The position numbers were made by a program, and so were the translations under genes. Below the pieces are notes generated by a model, which was given only the letters and a program-made list of their open reading frames with translations, had not been told where the DNA came from and ran no database searches. Shown here one piece after another: positions 1 through 10,380 of a stretch of 64,000 nucleotides of DNA. How positions within the stretch are numbered: the stretch's first letter is position 1; every line of letters starts with the position of its first letter. Source of the stretch: Erythrophleum ivorense (taxonomy: Eukaryota; Streptophyta; Magnoliopsida; Fabales; Fabaceae); contig JAIUCV010000005.1 of assembly GCA_026724425.1 (NCBI GenBank), positions 34,879,784-34,943,783 on the forward strand, in the 5' to 3' direction.

Positions 1-1076
1 GTACTCCTTTTCTATAAGAAGTTGTTATTTTACAGGGATGGAAATTTTAAGAAAATAATATTTTCTTTTTCATGTATGTGTATAAAGAGAATAAATTTAT
101 GCTAACGGTTTTTCCTTTTTTAGGGATAAAGATGAATGTGGTTATGGCCGTTTAAGGGTTGGAAACCTACTAGGCAAAGGTTGGTTTAATTTATTCATGC
201 CTGCATCACAGTTATGATATATCAAATTGTGCAAGGACGTGTCATTAATTATTCCAGTAGATAGCGACAATGTGTCACTTTCCTATGGATCTCATTAGAT
301 GCATGGATGTGATGTGTAAACAATTGAAAGTACTCTCCTTTGTCTTAATATGGGTAGATCCTAGGTTGTGAGTATTGGTTTATAGAAGTCTGGTTCTACC
401 TAGTTAGGAAGCATCTATGGCTTAGCTATCAGTGCATTTTTCAAGGTAGGTCTATGACTTGTAAGACATTGGTCCCTAAATTGCCCTCACCGAGAGGTGA
501 GGATCTCATTATATGAACTCGACCTTGAGAGAAAAAAGATCATACACAGGTCCAATTCATATAACATGGTACAATTTAGGCGAGGTCTTCATGATAGCCT
601 CAGGAAGCACAGGGCTTCACAGGGAAATCAATATAAACCTCTACTAACCTCAGGAACACTCAGACCCGGGTATAGGGCCCATAACGTGTGTGAAAATTTT
701 GTGTCCGTGACGTGTGTGAGGAGGGCATTCGCCTTTTCATCCTATGAGCTATCCAATCCTCATCTGCTAGGCAGATTGATAGGAAAAAAGGTATAGAAAT
801 ATATACAAAGATATAAACAAAAAAATATATATACAAGTATAGTCATCTACCCTAAAGTTTTATTCCACATATTATCTAACCTAACATATACAATGCACGC
901 AATCAAGAAAATAAAGCATATGTAGCAAGCATATGGAAGACAAATTATCTACCCTAACCATGTGAGGCAAACAACAAATAAAAAGGAGAATAGAAATAAA
1001 AGAAGGCCATAATATTTTGCACAGCTAACTTAATTTGGGCTTGACTCTCTAACCTTCCCCAGCGGAGTCGCCAAAC
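1..1076 (-). mobile_element. Internal leader of an Ogre/Tat-like LTR element (partial)
   Basis: This stretch lies directly inside the LTR that ends at 1077, next to a primer binding site on the minus strand, so it should be the 5' untranslated or first-ORF region of a retrotransposon whose body continues beyond the window start. I recognise no gag or pol motif in it. A plus-strand open frame at 497-796 has no recognisable domain and runs antisense to the element, so I do not call it a gene. The assignment rests on position relative to the LTR and primer site only. Confidence 0.55.
1057..1073 (-). promoter_or_regulatory. Primer binding site, tRNA-Arg type
   Basis: On the minus strand the sequence reads TGGCGACTCCGCTGGGG, three bases after the LTR end at 1077. 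From memory of the family, Ogre elements prime from tRNA-Arg with a site of this form. It fixes the orientation: the LTR at 1077-5836 is the 5' LTR of a minus-strand element. Confidence 0.7.
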
Positions 1077-1659
1077 TGTCACACCCAAAAATACGACCGC
1101 GTGGCGCCTTTCTCAAAGAAAAATAAGTAAAATTTGATTTTCTCTTTGAAATTGAAAATCAAAATTCAAAATTGAAATATGTGTAATAGATAGGGTTCAG
1201 GAGTTGCCACCAAAATTTTATTTTTTAAAAAGGCAAAACTTTAGAAAAGCCTTTTATTTGGAAAATGGTCTACAAACCAGAAATTAAATCCGGGAGTCGA
1301 TTATGAGTGGGGAAGATATTAGGCACCCCGCTACACCTGTTACTAAGAACGGTTACCCTAAGTTAGTCGTGCAAAAATAAAATGGCCTTAATTCTATTTC
1401 AATTCTCCCTAACAAATCACATGTAAAATAGGAATAAAGAAATTAAAGGGAATAAAGTTAAAAGTAGAAAAAGAAAGGAAATCAATTTTAAAATAAAACA
1501 TAAAAAAATTCAAGAATTAAAATAAGAAGGAAAGGAATGAAATTAAAAGGAAAAAATGTTTATTTACAAGGGCAGACTTGACCAAGGATGAAAACTTAGG
1601 GCCTACGTACCCTTTAGGGGGGATCAAAGTTCACGTAATTCGATTGGAAGTTCAATTTG

Positions 1660-2900
1660 GTTGATGTTTTGTTTTGTTTGTTTTTGTTTTTGGTTTCTTG
1701 TTTTTTTTTTTGTTTGACTTTTGTTTGATTTTTGATTAATTTTGTTTTTTTTTCTTTTCCTTTTATTTTTCATGTTTGGTTTTTATTCTCCTTTTTTTTT
1801 GAAAAGACAAAGAAAATAAACTTTACTTTTTCTTTTAACAAATAAAACGATTTTGAAATGAATTGATGTGTTTTAATTTGCTAAAAGTAAATATAATTTC
1901 ATTTTCTTTATATTTTCAATCTTTTCTCTATTTTCTTTTTATTATCCTTTAATTTTTCATTTTCTCTTTTTATGTTTTTCTTTGCTTTGTTTCATATTTT
2001 CTTTGTTTTGTTTTGTTTCATAGTTTCTTTTCTGTTTTGTTTCTGTTTTATTTTTTTGCTTTCGTTTTATTTTTTGTTTGATTTTTTTTAATTAATTTCT
2101 TTTTGTTTTTCTTTATTTTGTTTTTGTTTTTTTATTTTTTCTCTTTAATTTAATTTTTTGTTTTGTTTTTGTTTCTTTATTCTCGATTATTTTTGTGTTT
2201 TTTTTATTATTATATTTTTTTATATAACTCAGTTTTCACATTTTTTTTGTAAAAAGACAACGAAAATAAAAATTACTTTCTCCTTTAGCAAATAAAACAG
2301 AGTTAGAAATGAGTCGATGTGTTTTGATTTACTAAAGGTAAATGTAATTTTTCTTTTCTAGCATTTTTAGTTTGTTTATTATTATTTTTGATTTATCATT
2401 TTTCTCTTACGCCTTTCGTTAATCTTTCATCCTTTTTAATTTTTGTTTTTTGTTTAGTTTCTGTTTTGGTTTTTTTTTTAGGTTTGTTAATTTTTAGTTT
2501 GTATTCTGTTTTTGTCTCTTTTTGTTTGTTTGTTTGTCTATTCCTTATTGCTTTTATCTTCTTTTTTTTTTGTTTTCTTATTGTTTTTGTTTTTCTTATT
2601 TTTTTTTTGTTTTTGCTTTTGGTTTTCTTATTATCATTTCTTTAGTTTTTTTTTATCCTTATAATTAAATTGATTCTTGGTTATCAAACTAAAGTTAGAA
2701 GAAAATCCAAAGTCTACAAAAAGGAAAATTAATTTTTATTATTTTTTTTGGAAATGGGAATTAAAAAAACTTGATTACTTAAAATTTAATTTTGAATTTG
2801 AAAACTTTATTTAATTTGTAAAACCCTTTCTTTTCGTTCTTGTTGTTTTTTGTTTGTTTCTTGTTTTATCCTATTTCTTTTTCTTGAAATCCTTTCTTTT
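1660..2900 (+). repeat. T-rich low-complexity block in LTR D
   Basis: Runs of TTTTGTTTT, TTTTATTTT and TTTCTTTT words with hardly any A-rich counterpart. It includes two diverged copies of a segment starting near 1800 and near 2250 (both have AAAAGACAA, ACTTT and AAATAAAAC words in the same order), suggesting an internal duplication of about 450 bp. Apparent Phe/Leu-rich open frames here, for example 2388-2645, are artefacts of this composition. Confidence 0.7.
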
Positions 2901-5029
2901 TTTTTTTATATATAGAAGGAAAAACTCAAAACATTATTGAAACGTAAATCTAAAACTCAAATAGGTACCAAGGAAGCTTTATTGCCCCACATGACCTATA
3001 GGTTTATTCCTATGTGCCTGAGGGGATAAAAATAATCCCACACGGCAATTCTAGAAATAAAAGGTGACAAAAATACAAAATAGAATAAAATAAAAATATT
3101 AGAACAAGTTATTTGTGAGAGTGGGTGTTCAGTGTTCAACCATGATCTACTATGTTACATATTTACAAGAGTGGAAGGAGAGATTCTACAGCTATAACTC
3201 AATTGCTTCTCATCCTTTTGGATTGGATTTATAAGCTACCCTCATGTGTTTTCTGACAAGCATCATGTGTTGCTCCTCTTTACTGCTCCTTGCCTTCTTA
3301 GTCTTCATCAGATTATGAGCCTCCAGATCATGAGCCTCGCACCAAGCATAAATGAAAAACACAGTAGCAAAATTCTATGGTTAACATCAGTTATAACACT
3401 TAATCTTAGGAGACAACCCTAATGCAAACAAAACCACAGCAAATGCTCCCTTTTATAAAAGAATCACAGAGGGTTATGAACTTAACTCTAATTTCGTGAT
3501 TTAATTCCCAAATCCATATAAGCTTATGTCATTCAATCCAAGAAGTGAAAATCTAAAACATATATTCTCTTACCCACATATAGTTAGAGCATCTTGATCA
3601 TAGATTCCTAAGCACACATTTGAAACTCTTAACACCAGCCAAGGGAAGATAGAGAAGTGCACAAGATCATACCACATAAGCAGTGACTTCAAATAATTTA
3701 TCACTTTACAAGAACTAATTTGATCTGTGAATAAAATCCAATTCACATGACAGTGTAAGACTAAACTTATCCCAATAAGACTGAAGGTTAAAGCCACTGA
3801 ACAAAGGCCAAAAATCAAATGAACTTATGATGAGGAAAGAACTTGATCACAACATAGTACCTAATATTGTAGTAACCAATGTAATCAACAAGGCCAACGC
3901 GAGTTACAAAGCCAAAACAAATGGAAATAAGATCTTAAACAAAAATTTCAAGATCAATTTATGCCCTTTCATGCAACATAACATAATGTCCCTCAAACAT
4001 CAAACTCAGCTCATTCCACGTTTCATATCCAAAATGGAAATAGCAAGAGTTAGCCAATATAAATTTAACATTCATTTTACAAAGTAATATCCCTCAAAAC
4101 TAGTGTGTGCCTAGGTTCAATTTAAACCAAACCACATAAAAAAATGGCACAGCACAAATCTTCAACTGTAGCTCATACAGAACAAGAAAAGCATCGAGCA
4201 AAGCAGCAATCAAGCAATGAACTTATCCTTGTCAATATTTGATAGCTATAACGAAATATTGGAGTTAATCAAATAATTTCACTACCATACTAAAGCTAAA
4301 CCAAATCAGGAAGACAAAACTAGCTTACAGTTCTACATTTTCAGAAATGGAGAGGAACTACAAGAATGAGGGATGGGTTTACCTTCGACGTCAATTGATT
4401 ATAATGGAGAATGCCCTTTACGATGATCCGTCGCTCCTCAGACAACTCGCACCGCTGTTCGTTCCTTCTCAATTCCACTCTTACAAGTCTCTGCTCTTTA
4501 CCCTTTCTCTGTCAGCCTCGGGTCTTTTCCTCTCTCATTATTTCTCAGCTGTTTTTCTCTCAACAGCCAAGCCTCACTTCTAGGTTTCTTCTTCCTCCAA
4601 TCCGTAGAACTAGAACGTCCCTCTCCGCCTCTCCTCTTCTTTAATCCGAAATCCTCCCCTCTTTTCTGATTCTCCCTTTCCAAAAACCCCAGACCCCCCT
4701 CCTCTCTTTTCGATTTCCAATCCCCTTTCTCTTCGTGCGTCTCTGCCTTTTTCCCCCCCAGCCGCCTACTTCTCCTTTTTTTCTTTTTGCGTCTCATACC
4801 CCTCTGTCTCCTCCCTGTGCCTCCATCCCTCTTTTTCTCTGACGCTTCCCCCAATTTTTTGTGTCTCTGTGTGTTTTGTCCGTCTGTTTGTACGTTTGCC
4901 AGAGGACCGAATGGAGGGGGACCAAGAGGACCACTGGTAGGTTTTAGTTTGGATCTAGGCGGGTACTGGGTAGGATTTTGTTTGGATCCGGGTTGGGTTT
5001 AATTTTTCTTCTGGAATCTAGTAATTGGG

Positions 5030-5800
5030 CTTTGGATTGGGCCTGTTATTTGATTTTTTTTATTTTTATTCATTTCTAAGTGGGTACGGCTTGGTTAGGA
5101 TTTGGATTGGGCCTGCTCTTTGTTTTTTTTTTGTTTTAATTTTTTTGAGCTGATTTTGGATTCTTAATTTATTTTTCTTTGGACTTTTTCTTTTTGATTT
5201 TTTTGTTTTTTTTTGGGTTTCCTTTTTCTAATATATATTATTTTGGTTTTTTTTTCCTTTTTTTAATGAATTTTTTTATTTTTTTGTTTTAATTATTATT
5301 TTTTAGTTATTTTTTTATTTATTTTTAGCCTCTTTTTCTTTTTCTTTTGTGGAATTTTACTTTTTCCTTTTTAATTCATTTCTTCCTTTCTTTTTTTCTA
5401 GTCTCTTTTGATTTTTTCTTTAATTCCATTTATTTTGAATTTTTGTTACTCCCTCTTTGATTTTTTTTTTAATTTTAGATTAATGGGCTTTTGCTTTTTT
5501 TTTTTTTTAATTTATCTACTTTTAGCCTTTTTTATTTTTATTCATTTTTTAGTCCCTTTTTGATTTTTTTTAATTCTATTTATTTTGAATTTTTGTTACT
5601 CCCTCTTTGATTTTTCTTTTCTTTTAATTTTAGATTAATGGGCTTTTGCTTTTTGTTTTTTTTTTTAAATTTTATTTTTACATTCTTTCTCCTTTGATTT
5701 TTTTGTTTTATTTATTTTTAGTTATTTTTTTGGTTTTAATTATTATTTTTTAGTTATGTTTTTTATTTTTATTTTTTTATTAGTTTAATTTTATTATGAT
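5030..5800 (+). repeat. Second T-rich low-complexity block in LTR D
   Basis: Dense T tracts with short repeated phrases; for example TTTGATTTTT and AGATTAATGGGCTTTTGC both recur near 5460-5500 and 5610-5650, about 150 bp apart. On the sense (minus) strand this is an A-rich block at the very start of the LTR, that is, in U3. Confidence 0.6.
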
Positions 5801-5836
5801 TTTTAGAGCATGCCCGGACAAAATACGGTGTTTACA

Positions 5837-8800
5837 ATATATATAGGGCTCCCCACTCTCCCACTCATTTAACTTCATATGTTTCTGCCCTAGACCAAAG
5901 AAAAAACTGTAAGAGAGTGGCATACAAGAGAAAGACAAAGAGAAGGAGAAATCAAAGGCTTAAGGTATGGATTTTTGGTTGTTTTTCATGCTCTTTCCTT
6001 TCCAAACCTCTTCTCTTCCATTTCCTTTTTTTTTCTTATGATTATATTGAAGTATATGGATCTATTTTAAGGGAGAAATTAAGGAAAAAATTCGGATTTG
6101 ATGAGAGGAGGCCAAAGAAAGGAGGATTCAAGTGAGAAAGTAAGGAAAAATAAGGTAATTTCTTCTTCCATGATTGCTACTCCTTGCTCCTCTTCTCTCT
6201 ATGTTTCGCCCCACTCAAGAAGACATAGGAGGGCTTAGATTTTGGGCAAAACCAAGGGTGAATTTTAGGAAAAAGAGTGTGGAGAATAAGAATATACAAA
6301 GAGAATTAACAAATAATTATAGAAATTCAAGATAAAAATTCTAGGGTTTCATATGCTCCTTGTAAAATCTGGCTTGATACCTTAATTTCTATGCCTAAAT
6401 GAAAGTTTAAATGAGCTCCTAAGATCCCTAGAAGTGTCCCCATGTGCTTTCTCCATCAAGAAAACAAAGCAAAGTTCATGAAGGCCAAATTTCTCCATTG
6501 TCTCGACCTAAGAGGGTTGGCATACCTAAGAAGAGTTTTAAATTTTTCTAAACCCATTTTTGAGTCATATATGATGAATGAAGATGAGGGAAAGCCTTGG
6601 GAAAAATTTAGAAACCATAGAAAATGAATTAGTCTTATATGTTCCATAATATGATCTAAAGAAGCAACATGTAGTTAGGCTCTTTGTTTCAATTGTGTGA
6701 TGACTCCAAGAGGCTTAAAAAGAGTCAAAAATTATATATGAAAGGAAAGAATGGATTCTAGAATTTATTTGATGGGTGTGGCTTCATTAGGTGCATTTTT
6801 GGAACCATAAAGGGGTTTATAGATCAAGTTAGTATTTAAGGAAGATGTATAGTCTTAGAATTAATTCCATGAACCTAATTAGCTTCCATAAATTGTGTTT
6901 AGGCTAAGAGAAATTATTCCTACACCTTTATGTGTGTGAGGCCGAGAAAGGGAGAGCAAACTCAAGGGAAAAAGTGTGTGGTTACTTCCAAGGTAACTCA
7001 CTCCTCCTTCTCTCATGCATGAATGTATGCTTGGCTTGTCTTTGAATATGTGTATGTATGTTTTAAGCAATAAAAAAGTTTTCTAGCATGATTTCATATG
7101 CTATGTTACTATGATGATGCATTATGTTTCTAAATGATGTTTATGATGCTTGCTTGGGTTTGCTTGAGTATGGTGAAACTAAAAACCCTTAGCCATGGTA
7201 AGGATGAGCCAAGAACTCTTAAAGTTGGTTGAGACAAAGTAAAGAGTCTCCCAAAAGTGAAGTTGATTCACAAGAGTAAGGTTGAGTTAAAAATTTTTAA
7301 AGAAATGGGTGAGGTAAGTCCAAAATCTATAAGTGAATGGGTTAGGCTAATCCACTTACTTGGCAAGCCTATGTATGCCATGTATGACTTTTCCAAATGC
7401 CAAGAATGCTTCTTGAATGCTTGCACATGTCAATATGTCTATGCATGTATTTGTAAGACTTGTTTTGCATCTTTTATGTGTGATTGAAAGGGAAATGAGC
7501 TATTGGGATTCTTTGAATCTCATCCCCTCCTCTCCAATGTTCTAACATGCTAGGAGGACCAAGAGAACAAGGAAATGGAAGCCAACCACTTGAAAGATGA
7601 GAATATGACATCAAAGTGCATAGATTTTGTTATTTTAAGGCCATATGAGTGGCAAATATTATAATCCATGGTTGTATATGTCTTATGATGTTATGAACAT
7701 GTATAATTATACTAATGTATCATGTACAAATGAAGTTTAAGGTTGTATGTACGGAAATGTGTATTTTGGACATGTAATGGCAAATTTGCATTATGGAAAT
7801 GTATGTATAAATGGAAGTGAAATGGCCAAATTGAGGTGCATGAGGTTTGAGACCACTTGGGCAGTTCATACAAGTCATATTCATACTTTTAAACTTGCCC
7901 AAGAGGTGTCAAACACCAAAGGAAGTCATTTGGACACATTTGGTATCTAATATAGAGCAAAATTGACCATATTAGAAACCTATACCACTTTTTGTCCAAA
8001 TAAACTCTTCTTGATTTAAGATTTGGCATGCATTTAGAACTTGTTGAAAGCTTTTTAGAAATCTAAAGAGCAGAATTTTTAGAGGTCTATGGAACATTTG
8101 ATGAATTTTCAAAGTTGAAAAAATGTCTAAAATTGGTTCAGTGCACTATTCACTTAGGTCTGAAATTAAATTTTGTCATTCATTGGGCAAATGATGTTTT
8201 ATAAAGAGAAACTAGACCTTTCCAGTGACCTATACCAACTATAAGCACCTCATTTGGATGTCTAGAGAGGAAGATATAAATTTTTGAAGTTTCTATCAAG
8301 TATCAAGCGTCCAAACTAACTTAGGTTACTGCTTGATTGGTTTTCGAGTTCTGGACGTGCCTAAACTGGTCTGAAGTTATTTTTTTCCTCTAGCTTTTGT
8401 GGAATTAATTTGACATTTTTGAAGTTTATAGCAGAAACCTGTATTAGTACCAGTAGTTAGTCAAATCTCTGCACCTTTTCGAATACCAAACGTCTTTTGT
8501 GTTATGTTTCATAGCCTGGACATATTTTTACATAAAGTAGATATCTGTAGCTTTCCAGAATGGTAAAGAATGCATGATTTTGATTTTTTTTAAATTAGTT
8601 ATAATTTTTCAAAGTTTGTGACAGAAAAGGCAAAATTGTAGCCAAGGCTACTATCATGAACTTTATGTATTCCCTTGCTTTGCACGAGCTCTAAGGCAAT
8701 TTTGATGATGGAAATGAGTTGTATCCATGTAATTAAATATGAGAATGTGATACATAAACTCATATGCCCCACATGACATCAAATTAAATTTTTTATCCCC

Positions 8801-8914
8801 TACGCAACGTAAAAATATTCAATTTTTAATGTTATTTTTTCTTGTCTCTTCATGGAATTTATAGCATGAGATATGGGGATAGTATGAAATAAGCTAAAAA
8901 ATTATGGTGTTACA
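5837..8914 (+). mobile_element. Family C LTR, 5' part removed by LTR D insertion (C1)
   Basis: The right end is GGTGTTACA at 8914. The body aligns by eye along its length to the family C copies at 8949-16034 and 10381-14064. The first ~550 bp (U3 up to the TATA box) is missing because LTR D sits at 5836. Immediately after the break are ATATATATAG, a leader, and a donor-like AAG|GTATGG at 5962-5968. It also holds the GTTGAG/GTCTCCC module (about 7180-7370) and the GGGATTC...GAATCTC hairpin (7505-7526). Sense is plus, inferred from TATA and donor order. Confidence 0.8.
6442..6627 (+). CDS. Small conserved ORF in family C LTR (61 codons), doubtful gene
   Basis: A 61-codon frame on the element's sense strand. 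The inverted family C copy has a frame of the same length at 60591-60776 with 44 of 61 identical residues by hand count; the shared stretch FSKPIFESYMM is identical. Two other family C copies (near 10100-10290 and 11530-11720) have lost the frame, although one still encodes a similar C-terminal half. There is no signal peptide, membrane segment or known motif. It may be a short translated leader ORF of the retrotransposon RNA, or chance survival in a conserved LTR; I favour the latter. Confidence 0.2.
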   Translation: MCFLHQENKAKFMKAKFLHCLDLRGLAYLRRVLNFSKPIFESYMMNEDEGKPWEKFRNHRK

Positions 8915-8948
8915 ATATTGCATTGCATCAGTTATATGACATGTTTTG
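8915..8948 (+). mobile_element. Sliver of the older host LTR between C1 and C2
   Basis: Thirty-four bases between the end of C1 and the TTTTG target duplication of C2. Together with 16035-16062 and 21908-22679 they read as one interrupted sequence, the remains of the LTR into which the whole nest was built. Confidence 0.45.
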
Positions 8949-9499
8949 TGTAATGTCTAGTTTTCGTAAAAATGACAAAAATGGATATGTTTTAAAAGCA
9001 AGTCCTTTAAAATGAATTGGTTAAGATCCAGAAAATTTAGAACAATGATCTAGACATTAATTAATAAAAATAGGAGGCTAGAGGTCCCTGAAACAAAAGC
9101 TAAAATAACCAGACAGAATTTAACAAAATTATTGTGTAACATAATGGCATTTTTGTAATTTAAAAAAAAATTTAGAATACTTATAAGAGGGCTTTTTAAA
9201 TAAAAATTTGAGCTCTTCGGGGTTCTCAGAGGCCCTAAAAACCATGGGAAGCCTCAAGACAATTAAAACCCCTTCAGTGTATATTTTTCAACGTTGATTG
9301 ACTCGAACTTTGACCCTTTTTGTTTGGGAAGGATTTAGCTCCAAATTGAATGATTCTAAAGGCATTTTATAAGATTGAGGACCTAATTTTATGATGGAAA
9401 AAATGGTTCCAAAAAAGGAGCTAAAACAGACTAAAAACAAAAATGCCAAGTTTATGGGACATAAATGGAATTTCTTTATAACAATTTGGTCTCCCCGCC

Positions 9500-9508
9500 T
9501 ATATATAA
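9500..9508 (+). promoter_or_regulatory. TATA box of C2 and downstream donor-like site
   Basis: CCTATATATAAGT lies about 550 bp into the LTR. A donor-like AAAG|GTATGG follows with GT at 9628-9629, 128 bp downstream. The same spacing recurs in C1 (about 127) and C3 (129), which supports a real core promoter and leader. Function is inferred from position and consensus. Confidence 0.6.
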
Positions 9509-10380
9509 GTCACACCCCATCCTTCTCCTCCCTAAACTAACTTCATTTCTACCCTAAAATAGAGAGGAAACCTAGAGAGTGAGGTGCACAAAGGAGGAGG
9601 AAAAAGGAGAAGAAAAATCAAGAGAAAGGTATGGAAATTCATAGATTTTCTTAGTTTCTCTTTAGTAAACTCTTTCTCCTCTTCCTTTTCTTCTTGCCTA
9701 TGGATTTATTGAAGTTTTTGGGTCTATTTTGAGGTCAAACCAAAGGGGAAATTTCAAGTTTGAGGAGAAAAATCTAACTAAAGGAAAGAGCATCCAAGGA
9801 AGGCTAGGAAAATAAGGTATTTTGCTACTTTCATGCTTGATCCTCCTTGTTCCTCTTCTTGAGTATTTCGCCCTATGTATGGACAGCCAAGAAGAGTTGA
9901 ATTTTGAACCAAACCAAGGGTGAATCTTACGAAAATGAGTGAGGAGAATAAGAATATAGAAAGGAAACAAAGAAAGAACTATGAATTTGCAAGATAGAAA
10001 AGTTAGGGTTTTAGTTGTACCTTAGTTTGTAAGATGAGTTCTAGCTATAAATTAAGGTGTTAAGAGTTCATATGAGTTCCTAAGACATCAAGAGAGCCTC
10101 CCACATGCTTCTCCTATCAAAGAAATCAAAACAACTCTATTGGTGCTATATAAAAGCATAACCTCGGCCTAGCATGGAAGGAGCACCAAGGGAGTATTTT
10201 AATTTCTTCCAAGCTTAGTTTTGCATCATATATGATGGGAGGGGATAAGAGAAAGCATTGGAAAAATTTTAGGAAGCTTAGGAAATGAGATGGTACCATA
10301 GGTTCCATATTGTGGCTTAAAGAAGCAACATGTAGTTAGGCTCCTTAAATGGATTGGGGATGACTCTAAGAGGTCTAAAT

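Larger units (their letters stand above)
1077..5836 (-). mobile_element. 5' LTR of Ogre/Tat-like element (LTR D)
   Basis: The stretch runs from TGTCACACCC at 1077 to GGTGTTTACA at 5836, so on the minus strand it begins TGTAAACACCGTATTTTG and ends in TGTGACA, followed by a tRNA-Arg-type primer site. About 4.76 kb is extreme for an LTR but normal for Ogre elements. Two T-rich blocks (about 1660-2900 and 5030-5800) and a pyrimidine-rich block (4440-4900) make the sense strand strongly purine and A rich. The right end abuts ATATA inside a family C LTR, exactly at the place where other family C copies have their TATA box. The partner LTR and second target duplication are outside the window. Clade assignment is by primer site and LTR length, not by coding domains. 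Confidence 0.7.

Noticed and set aside
497..796. 99-codon open frame near the window start
   Set aside because: It is antisense to the inferred element and shows no recognisable motif or second copy.
2388..2645. Open frame for a hydrophobic Phe/Leu/Val-rich peptide
   Set aside because: It is a direct product of the T-rich block in LTR D; no start context, homologous copy or domain supports a protein.
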